Shown here one piece after another: positions 8,006 through 12,372 of a stretch of 12,372 nucleotides of DNA (the first letter of the stretch is position 1; every line of letters starts with the position of its first letter). The stretch is taken from NCBI GenBank assembly GCA_016780665.1, contig JADHLM010000030.1, positions 1-12,372 on the forward strand, read 5' to 3'. Origin of the DNA: Hyphomicrobiales bacterium. Lineage in GTDB: Bacteria > Pseudomonadota > Alphaproteobacteria > Rhizobiales > TMED25. The position numbers and the translations under genes were made by a program. Below the pieces are notes generated by a model that was given only the letters and a program-made list of their open reading frames with translations, was not told the DNA's origin and ran no database searches.

Positions 8006-8010
8006 CTCCT
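8006..8010 (-). promoter_or_regulatory. Ribosome-binding site fixing a TTG start
   Basis: AGGAG on the minus strand lies six bases before the TTG codon at 7999-7997, supporting TTG initiation of the dehydrogenase gene. Just upstream, CTCC-4nt-GGAG (8019-8030) forms a 4-bp inverted repeat in the same leader. Its CTCC arm could compete for the ribosome site, though this is speculative. Confidence 0.7.
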
Positions 8011-8210
8011 ATAAGATTCTCCAAAAGGAGCTTTATCATAGTCTATAAGTTTATTGAAAGCAATTTGATATATAACGTAAATTTGTAAACAAAAGAAATT
8101 ATTTATATCTATTTATTTGATTAAATGATATGTATATAAATGTTTTGAGCTCTATTTCATAATGTGACGGTTCAAAGTAATAATATGTAGCTTAAAGCCA
8201 TGTTACTACG

Positions 8211-8271
8211 GCAATTTAACATCTGATTAAGAGAAAAACTTCGGGCTTGTACCCAAAAAAATGTTAATTGC
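8211..8271 (+). promoter_or_regulatory. Structured 5' leader of the cold-shock gene with mutually exclusive hairpins
   Basis: GCAATTTAACAT at 8211-8222 pairs with ATGTTAATTGC at 8261-8271, giving 11 base pairs with a single bulged T. The stem encloses a short GGG/CCC helper at 8243-8245 and 8252-8254. It ends five bases before the AAGGAG ribosome site at 8277-8282. The TAACAT part (8217-8222) can instead pair with an upstream ATGTTA at 8200-8205, so two alternative structures compete. Cold-shock mRNAs commonly have long regulatory leaders; the switching role here is an inference. The rest of the 8000-8292 gap is AT-rich, contains the divergent promoters and shows no other gene. Confidence 0.5.
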
Positions 8272-8292
8272 TATTAAAGGAGAACTCGTAAT

Positions 8293-8499
8293 ATGGCAAA
8301 TGGAAAAGTTAAGTGGTTTAATCTTAAAAAAGGATATGGTTTTATTCAACCTGATGATGGAGATAAAGATATATTCGTCCACATATCTGCTTTACAAAAT
8401 TCTGGAATAAGGAATCTATTTGAAGATCAAGCAGTGTCATATGATGTAGCAGAAGAAAAAGGTAAAATTTCTGCCGTCAATATCAAACTAAGCGAATAA
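8293..8499 (+). CDS. Cold-shock domain protein, CspA family
   Basis: This 68-residue single-domain protein binds single-stranded RNA and DNA as an RNA chaperone or transcription antiterminator. The OB-fold carries RNP1 (KGYGFIQP at 13-20) and RNP2 (DIFVHIS at 26-32), plus the early WFN at 8-10. Its length is typical of bacterial Csp proteins. It has an AAGGAG ribosome site with a 10-nt spacer. A leader with competing hairpins precedes it and a long inverted repeat lies just after the stop, so post-transcriptional control is likely. It is a single-gene unit that converges on the alkyltransferase gene. Whether it is cold-induced or constitutive cannot be told from sequence. Confidence 0.97.
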   Translation: MANGKVKWFNLKKGYGFIQPDDGDKDIFVHISALQNSGIRNLFEDQAVSYDVAEEKGKISAVNIKLSE

Positions 8500-8513
8500 A
8501 GACTATTAAAGTA

Positions 8514-8592
8514 GAAACCAAACTCACCTCTAGACAAGAAATTGACCTATTCTGGATCATATCATTTTATCTTACTTGGTGTGTTTGGTTTC
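8514..8592. repeat. Imperfect 15-bp inverted repeat in the csp 3' flank
   Basis: GAAACCAAACTCACC (8514-8528) faces GGTGTGTTTGGTTTC (8578-8592), pairing at 14 of 15 positions with one central T/T mismatch, across a 49-nt loop. It begins 14 bases after the csp stop. There is no T-run after the right arm, so it is not a standard intrinsic terminator. I find no obvious target-site duplication, so a mobile-element remnant is not supported. The remaining bases to 8694 hold no gene that I can see. Confidence 0.6.
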
Positions 8593-8694
8593 CATGCGAA
8601 GTCAATATTGATACAATCATGCATTAGATCACATGCTTGAAATTTATTCATTAAAGAAAAATAAGTTAGTAAAATGATAAAAACAATGACCAAA

Positions 8695-8970
8695 TTATTT
8701 CTCACTGTTTATTAACTTCTCTTTCATTTCACTCCCCCCATCAAGACTATATCCTCCCAATTTTCCATCACTTCTTATAACTCTGTGGCAGGGTATATTT
8801 ATAGGATCGTAATTTTTTCCACATGCATTTGCTACAGCTCTGTATGCTTTTGGTCTCCCAATCTTAATTGCAAGTTCTTTGTATGTTATTACTTGTCCTT
8901 TTGGGATCTTTTTTATTTCATTAAGGACTTCCATCTGGAAGGGTGTAAGTTCTTTCAAATTTGATAACAT
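8695..8970 (-). CDS. Short O6-alkylguanine-DNA alkyltransferase (MGMT/Ogt C-terminal domain) with active-site cysteine
   Basis: This 91-residue protein is the stand-alone DNA-binding and active-site domain of methylated-DNA-protein-cysteine methyltransferases, which move an alkyl group from O6-alkylguanine to their own cysteine. The catalytic IPCHRVI motif is intact, with Cys61. The helix-turn-helix region includes TYKELAIKIG and the arginine-finger segment YRAVANACGKN with Arg44. It lacks the N-terminal domain of Ada/Ogt and is similar in size to alkyltransferase-like proteins, but those usually have Trp in place of Cys; here Cys is kept. The start overlaps nothing but is 7 nt after the stop of the YeeE/YedE gene, with GGAG ending at that stop, so it is the last gene of the persulfide operon. 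An extra Cys50 sits in the DNA-binding region. Confidence 0.93.
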   Translation of the reverse strand: MLSNLKELTPFQMEVLNEIKKIPKGQVITYKELAIKIGRPKAYRAVANACGKNYDPINIPCHRVIRSDGKLGGYSLDGGSEMKEKLINSEK

Positions 8971-8977
8971 ATATTTA

Positions 8978-9403
8978 TTACTCCGTATCTGTGCTCTCGA
9001 TTCTAACTCTTCTACCTAGGAATAGACCAAAAATCATTACGATTAGAAAGATGAGTGCGTCTTGTGGTTGTAATAAAACATTACCAATAACCGGGCCTGG
9101 ACATAAACCTGCCAAGCCCCAACCAATGCCAAAAATTGCACTGCCAATTAGAAGGTTTTTGTCAATATTTTTTGTTGTTGGTATGGCAAACTTCTCTGCA
9201 AACAATGGCTTATCCCGCTTTAAAACGAAGTAATAACCGATAGCATTTACTATAATCCCACCACCCATAACAAAAGCAAGTGATGGGTCCCAAACACCAA
9301 AGATATTTAAAAATCCTTGAACTTTTGATGGATTTAACATCCCTGCTAATGCTAATCCAAACCCAAATATTAATCCTGATATAGAAGCAAATATAAATCT
9401 CAT
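8978..9403 (-). CDS. YeeE/YedE-type half-transporter, DUF6691-like (CPGP half)
   Basis: This 141-residue protein has four hydrophobic segments, at about 3-22, 42-60, 84-103 and 116-131. Family motifs are GMLNPSKVQGFLN at 21-33 and GIGWGLAGLCPGP at 92-104, with Cys101. It forms the second half of a split YeeE/YedE-like channel. Related fused proteins (TsuA type) carry thiosulfate through conserved cysteines, and paired halves recur next to persulfide dioxygenase genes in BigR-type operons, where they have been called Pmp proteins. The start is one base after the stop of its partner gene. A perfect AGGAGG at 9412-9417 is encoded inside the partner's last codons (Leu-Gly-Gly-Leu). The transported species is inferred to be a sulfur compound and is not shown by sequence. 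Confidence 0.9.
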   Translation of the reverse strand: MRFIFASISGLIFGFGLALAGMLNPSKVQGFLNIFGVWDPSLAFVMGGGIIVNAIGYYFVLKRDKPLFAEKFAIPTTKNIDKNLLIGSAIFGIGWGLAGLCPGPVIGNVLLQPQDALIFLIVMIFGLFLGRRVRIESTDTE

Positions 9404-9404
9404 G

Positions 9405-9848
9405 TTATAATCCTCCTAGTAATTTGATTATGTATACGGTAACAAACCCTGCTATTACAAAAGTCATTACAGATATGAGAGACCTTTTAGATAGAAGCGA
9501 TAGACCACATATACCATGCCCTGATGTACAACCAGAACCCATAGCTGAACCAAAACCAACCAAAAATGCTGCGATATAAAAAATTATTCCAGTTGCTACA
9601 GGTTTGTATGCTATTTCATAGTTAAATGCGGTTATTAATATAACAGGACCAATCAAACATCCTGTAATAAAAAAGATTCTCCAATACCAATCATTCCTAA
9701 AATCTTTGGTAATCAATCCTCCGAGAATACCACTTGCACCCATAATTCTTCCTTTTGTCAGCATAAGTAAGAAAGCAGCAAACCCAATGAGTGCTCCTCC
9801 CATGAATGATTGAACAGGTGTAAAATTAATCAAATCAATTATCATCAT
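9405..9848 (-). CDS. YeeE/YedE-type half-transporter (GSGCTSGHGICG half)
   Basis: From the chosen start this is a 147-residue membrane protein with about four hydrophobic segments (near 15-31, 56-75, 84-103 and 122-144). Motifs are GRIMGASGILGG at 33-44 and GSGCTSGHGICG at 104-115, holding Cys107 and Cys114, which in this family line the pore and may bind the sulfur substrate. It probably pairs with the CPGP half encoded immediately downstream. A longer reading to 9896 exists but would overlap the dioxygenase gene by 62 bases and add a non-homologous N terminus. The ATG-ATG pair at 9848/9845 gives the usual family start (MIIDLINFTPVQSFMGG) with a 14-base overlap. No strong ribosome site is visible there, so translation is probably coupled to the dioxygenase gene. 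Confidence 0.9.
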   Translation of the reverse strand: MMIIDLINFTPVQSFMGGALIGFAAFLLMLTKGRIMGASGILGGLITKDFRNDWYWRIFFITGCLIGPVILITAFNYEIAYKPVATGIIFYIAAFLVGFGSAMGSGCTSGHGICGLSLLSKRSLISVMTFVIAGFVTVYIIKLLGGL

Positions 9849-10719
9849 TTTCGTTTCGTAAACCCTTAATTGGAACTTTAAAATAAATATCTCCATTATC
9901 TTCTGCAGGAGGCATATTGCCAGCTCTCATATTAACCTGGATAGATGGTATTATTAACTTTGGCATACCAAGTGTCTTATCTCGTGCAGTCCTTACATCA
10001 ACAAACTGATCTTCTGTAACTCCACCACCTATATGGATATTATTTTTCTTTTGTTCTCCTACAGTTGTTTCCCACGCAAACGCCCGACCATTTGGTCCGT
10101 AATCATGACAAACAAACATCCTCGTTTCATCTGGTAAGGTTAAAATCTTTTGAATTGATTGATAAAGTATTCTTGCATCTCCTCCAGGAAAATCTGCTCT
10201 TGCTGTTCCTCCATCTGGCATGAATAAGGTATCACCTACGAAAACAGCGTCACCAATGATATGTGCCATACATGCAGGAGTGTGCCCTGGGGTAAGAATT
10301 GCTTTACCAATTAATTCACCAATTTCATAACTATCCCCGTCCTGTAAAAGTAAATCAAACTGACTCCCATCTCTTTGAAATTCAGTTCCAGCATTGAAAA
10401 CCTTTCCGAATATATCTTGTACCTTTTGAATTTCTGCTGATATTGCAATTTTACCACCCACATGTTGCTGAATATAAGGAGCCGCTGATAGATGATCGGC
10501 ATGAACATGTGTTTCCAATAACCATACCACATTGAGATTATTTGATTTTATGTAATTTATTACCTCATCTGCTTGCTCATAAGACACAACTCCAGACGAA
10601 TAATCAAAATCCAGGACAGAGTCAATTACTGCACAAGAAGAAGTTGCTTCATCAATGACCACATAACTAATTGTGTTCGTTGCATCATCAAAAAATGATA
10701 CAACATTAGGCAATTCCAT
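9835..10719 (-). CDS. blh: Persulfide dioxygenase, ETHE1/Blh-type metallo-beta-lactamase-fold protein
   Basis: This 294-residue enzyme should oxidise glutathione persulfide to sulfite and glutathione with O2 at a mononuclear iron. Metal-site motifs are THVHADH (His71, His73, Asp75, His76), TPGHTP (His146), GDTLF (Asp163) and CHDYG (His205); in ETHE1-type enzymes the iron uses the first His, the GHT His and this Asp. The PGGDARILYQSIQKIL segment and the C-terminal DVRTARDKTLGMPKLI...QVNMRAG block are typical of the Blh proteins of BigR operons. I moved the start from 10731 to the internal ATG at 10717-10719 because GAGG lies six bases upstream of it and nothing precedes the earlier codon. It leads the operon with the two YeeE/YedE halves and the alkyltransferase. 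No ArsR-type BigR regulator gene is in the window. Confidence 0.95.
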   Translation of the reverse strand: MELPNVVSFFDDATNTISYVVIDEATSSCAVIDSVLDFDYSSGVVSYEQADEVINYIKSNNLNVVWLLETHVHADHLSAAPYIQQHVGGKIAISAEIQKVQDIFGKVFNAGTEFQRDGSQFDLLLQDGDSYEIGELIGKAILTPGHTPACMAHIIGDAVFVGDTLFMPDGGTARADFPGGDARILYQSIQKILTLPDETRMFVCHDYGPNGRAFAWETTVGEQKKNNIHIGGGVTEDQFVDVRTARDKTLGMPKLIIPSIQVNMRAGNMPPAEDNGDIYFKVPIKGLRNENDDN

Positions 10720-10725
10720 TTTCAA

Positions 10726-10729
10726 CCTC
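10726..10729 (-). promoter_or_regulatory. Ribosome-binding site deciding the dioxygenase start
   Basis: GAGG on the minus strand stands six bases before the ATG at 10719-10717. The earlier in-frame ATG at 10731 contains this GAGG within its own second codon region and has no purine-rich site upstream, so the shorter start is preferred. Confidence 0.65.
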
Positions 10730-10751
10730 ATTAATTTATAATTTTACAAAT

Positions 10752-10780
10752 ATACTACAACATTTAAGTATTAGGTCTAA
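10752..10780 (-). promoter_or_regulatory. Weak promoter candidate for the persulfide operon
   Basis: On the minus strand TTAGAC (10780-10775), a 17-nt spacer and TAGTAT (10757-10752) form a possible sigma-70-like promoter that overlaps the end of the MORN gene. The spacer region also holds a 5-bp inverted repeat, ATACT-10nt-AGTAT (10752-10756 and 10767-10771), which could be an operator. Matches are modest in AT-rich DNA. The operon could equally be read through from the MORN gene 57 bp upstream. Confidence 0.25.
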
Positions 10781-11769
10781 TTTTTCATCACCTCGAGTAC
10801 ACATTTCCTAAATTCTGCTGTTCCTTTTGAAAAGCCAAGTGTTTCGCATAATTTCATACTACTAATGGTTGAATTCGTTTTTGGTTTATCATTATCAGAA
10901 ATTATGTAAGTATTATACTCCCATACACCGGTTTTGACTCTACCGTCTGAATATACGTATTTACCACGTCCATGAAATTCTCCATTTAGCATTTCTCCTT
11001 CATAGGTATCTCCATCAGCAAAATAATAGACCCCTATGCCATTCGCACTATCATTTGTATGATCACCGATATATTTATCGCCGTTTGAATAATAATATTC
11101 ACCATAGCCAGATCTAATATCATTTAAAAATTGACCAATATATCTATCACCATTTGCCCATATATATGATCCATAACCACTCTTATTTTCATCAACAAAT
11201 TCACCTATATATTTATCACCTGAAATATAGTCCATTATGCCTTGACCATTTGGTAAATCATTTGAATATTTCCCCATGAAAATATCTCCATTCATGTAAT
11301 AGTAAGTACCTTCTCCACTTCTTTGATCAGAATCAAATTCACCAAGATATAGATCGCCGTCGTTGAATTCATAAATTCCAATTCCAGATTTTTTGTCACT
11401 TAAAAATTCTCCCGTATAGACATCACCACTATTAAAAGAATAGACACCATACCCATGAGCCGTATCATCTAAATGATCTCCAACATATATATCTCCATTG
11501 GAATAAAAATATTGCCCATGGCCTGTTCTAACACCTTCAAAAAACTCTCCTATGTATTGATCGCCATTGGCATAGCTATAAAGACCATTCCCATGTTTTT
11601 CATTATTTTGGAAATCACCTATATATTGGTCACCATTATCATAATCCCTCATTCCATAACAGTTATCAAAATAATTTGATGAATAACTGCAACCAGGAAG
11701 AGCAAATGCCTTTAAAGGGTAAGATGTAGAAAATATTACTATCATTAAGAACAAATATTTAATTCTCAT
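10777..11769 (-). CDS. Exported MORN-repeat protein with C-terminal two-cysteine motif
   Basis: This 330-residue protein begins with a signal peptide (MRIKYLFLMIVIFS core, probable cleavage after AFA at 21-23), so it should act in the periplasm or outside. Residues 46-275 are ten MORN repeats of exactly 23 residues each, with consensus GDxYxGxF...G-x-G-x-Y; an eleventh is degenerate (276-286). A linker with Asp, Lys and Ser follows. The C terminus is C-x3-GF-x2-GT-x2-F-x2-C (Cys308 to Cys323), a tail I recall from other marine alphaproteobacterial exported proteins but cannot name. Cys27 follows LPG, a poor lipobox, so lipidation is unlikely. MORN repeats form extended beta-hairpin scaffolds in protein or lipid binding; no enzymatic domain is present. 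GGAG lies seven bases before the ATG. It precedes the persulfide operon by 57 bp on the same strand. Confidence 0.92.
   Translation of the reverse strand: MRIKYLFLMIVIFSTSYPLKAFALPGCSYSSNYFDNCYGMRDYDNGDQYIGDFQNNEKHGNGLYSYANGDQYIGEFFEGVRTGHGQYFYSNGDIYVGDHLDDTAHGYGVYSFNSGDVYTGEFLSDKKSGIGIYEFNDGDLYLGEFDSDQRSGEGTYYYMNGDIFMGKYSNDLPNGQGIMDYISGDKYIGEFVDENKSGYGSYIWANGDRYIGQFLNDIRSGYGEYYYSNGDKYIGDHTNDSANGIGVYYFADGDTYEGEMLNGEFHGRGKYVYSDGRVKTGVWEYNTYIISDNDKPKTNSTISSMKLCETLGFSKGTAEFRKCVLEVMKN
10945..11634 (-). repeat. Ten in-frame 69-bp tandem repeats encoding MORN units
   Basis: Ten consecutive 69-bp units, all in frame and without length variation, encode the MORN repeats starting at residues 46, 69, 92, 115, 138, 161, 184, 207, 230 and 253. 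DNA identity between units is partial, so these are diverged rather than recent copies. Units 1-3 resemble units 7-9 (12-13 of 23 identical residues at each in-phase pair), with the unusual GDH in units 3 and 9 only, suggesting a six-unit block duplication. Confidence 0.9.
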
Positions 11770-11816
11770 TTTAAATCTCCAGAGTTCAATGCTATTAATG
11801 CTTGATTAATTCATTT

Positions 11817-11835
11817 TCATAATCATTATGATAAT
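11817..11835. promoter_or_regulatory. Fur-box-like palindrome between the MORN and SDR genes
   Basis: TCATAATCATTATGA at 11817-11831 is a perfect 7-1-7 inverted repeat and matches the classic Fur consensus TGATAATNATTATCA at 13 of 14 fixed positions minus one symmetric G/C swap pair, that is, it differs only at positions 2 and 14. With the next bases it reads as three adjacent GATAAT-like hexamers (CATAAT, CATTAT, GATAAT; 11818-11835). It lies 47 bp from the MORN start and 46 bp from the SDR start. In AT-rich DNA such matches can arise by chance, and alphaproteobacterial Fur relatives (Mur, Irr) often use other sites. Confidence 0.35.
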
Positions 11836-11877
11836 ATTACATTAACTAAAAAGTCAAAAAATATAAGTGCCAATTAT

Positions 11878-12372
11878 ATGAGTTATAAATTTCTTATTAC
11901 TGGAGCAAATAAAGGTATAGGTTATGCCCTCACATGCGAGGTATTGGATAAAGGTTACGATGTAATAGCTCTATGTAGAGATACAAGTAATACAATTAAT
12001 TTAGATGAATTAAATGCTGCATATAAAGATAATTTAGAAATTTTCAAAGCAGATGTTACGAATGAAGATAGATTAAGGGATATCTCTGATAGCATAGATG
12101 GAATTGATGTTATAATTTGTAACGCAGGTATTATGGGTGCAAAGGGCGGAATGTTTGACCAACAAAATACTCCCAACACAATTCTCAATATTTTGATGAC
12201 AAATATAGCAGGTCCATTCTTTACAATTAGGGCTTTTCTGGAAAAGTTAAAAACAAGTGAAAAGCCAAAAATAGCAATCATTTCGTCCCATATGGGTTCG
12301 CAACAACATGGCAGCAGTAATGCTTATTTTTATAGAGCCTCCAAAGCTGCTGTTAATAATCTAATGGTTACT
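11878..12372 (+). CDS. Short-chain dehydrogenase/reductase (SDR), partial (N-terminal 165 residues)
   Basis: The first 165 codons of an SDR oxidoreductase, of about 230-250 residues normally, run off the window end. The Rossmann nucleotide-binding TGANKGIG is at 8-15, the conserved CNAG at 81-84, and the structural Asn in the TNIAGPF stretch is Asn109. The catalytic Tyr-x3-Lys is Tyr152 and Lys156 (YRASK), with the active-site Ser in IISSHMG near 136-137. The TGANKGIG and YRASKAA forms, and the long gap between the Ser and Tyr, recall C-factor/CsgA-like SDRs; substrate is unknown. No good ribosome site precedes the ATG at 11878. It is divergent from the MORN gene across 108 bp that holds the Fur-like palindrome. 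Confidence 0.92.
   Translation, partial: MSYKFLITGANKGIGYALTCEVLDKGYDVIALCRDTSNTINLDELNAAYKDNLEIFKADVTNEDRLRDISDSIDGIDVIICNAGIMGAKGGMFDQQNTPNTILNILMTNIAGPFFTIRAFLEKLKTSEKPKIAIISSHMGSQQHGSSNAYFYRASKAAVNNLMVT

Noticed and set aside
8514..8592. Miniature transposable element bounded by 15-bp terminal repeats
   Set aside because: No flanking target-site duplication is visible and only one copy exists in the window; an RNA structure is more economical.
9849..9896. N-terminal extension of the first YeeE/YedE half (start at 9896)
   Set aside because: Would overlap the dioxygenase by 62 bases and has no family match before the internal Met-Met start.
10311..10532. Minus-strand frame inside the persulfide dioxygenase gene
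   Set aside because: Out of frame with the metal-site motifs of the real protein; Met/Trp/Tyr-rich shadow without family signature.
10945..11634. Regular 69-bp periodicity resembling a CRISPR array
   Set aside because: Units are diverged, contiguous without spacers and encode in-frame MORN repeats in a protein with signal peptide and ribosome site.
11473..11679. Ile-rich hydrophobic plus-strand frame in the MORN gene
   Set aside because: Antisense of the GDxYxG repeats gives repetitive Ile/Thr-rich peptide; artefact of the repeat codons.
11689..11694. Lipoprotein signal in the MORN protein (LPGC at residues 24-27)
   Set aside because: Pro at the -2 position is atypical for a lipobox and a good signal peptidase I site (AFA) lies just before.

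Overview
The window looks like chromosomal DNA of an AT-rich alphaproteobacterium, probably a marine or other oligotrophic lineage. The alphaproteobacterial assignment rests mainly on the TypA/BipA protein, whose whole N-terminal GTPase half reads like alphaproteobacterial TypA. Supporting signs are a coxM-S-L ordered molybdenum hydroxylase cluster, a BigR-regulon-type persulfide dioxygenase with a split YeeE/YedE transporter, and very short or overlapping gene junctions. The lineage call is an inference from remembered family sequences, not from a search. I see no rRNA, tRNA, CRISPR array, transposase, integrase or phage gene.

Layout. (1) 1-2423, minus strand: a three-gene molybdenum hydroxylase operon in the order FAD subunit, [2Fe-2S] subunit, molybdopterin subunit; the last is cut by the window edge. 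(2) 2614-4428, plus: typA/bipA. (3) 4670-6028, plus: a 68-residue single-membrane-segment protein followed 18 nt later by an Old Yellow Enzyme (YqjM type). (4) 6035-7999, minus: a tightly overlapping operon of a 3-hydroxyisobutyrate-dehydrogenase-like enzyme (TTG start), a cupin and a fumarylacetoacetase-fold hydratase. It converges on the OYE gene with a 6-nt gap and a shared hairpin. (5) 8293-8499, plus: a cold-shock protein with a structured leader and a long inverted repeat in its 3' flank. (6) 8695-10719, minus: persulfide dioxygenase, two half-size YeeE/YedE membrane proteins and a short O6-alkylguanine-DNA alkyltransferase, with coupled starts throughout. (7) 10777-11769, minus: an exported protein of ten exact 23-residue MORN repeats, just upstream of the sulfur operon. 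(8) 11878-12372, plus: the start of an SDR oxidoreductase, divergent from the MORN gene across a short region carrying a Fur-box-like palindrome.

How the genes may work together. The sulfur operon is the clearest unit: the dioxygenase oxidises glutathione persulfide to sulfite, and the YeeE/YedE pair presumably moves a sulfur compound across the inner membrane. The alkyltransferase is the odd partner. The dehydrogenase-cupin-hydratase operon looks like a small catabolic module for an unidentified carboxylic acid. The molybdenum hydroxylase probably oxidises an aldehyde or heterocycle, but its diagnostic active-site loop lies just beyond the window edge.

Nothing here is a convincing wholly new system. 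The points most worth a second look are the sulfur/alkyl-repair operon, the MORN protein with its internal block duplication and cysteine-containing tail, the two-way pairing in the cold-shock leader, the inverted repeat after it, and the Fur-like site.
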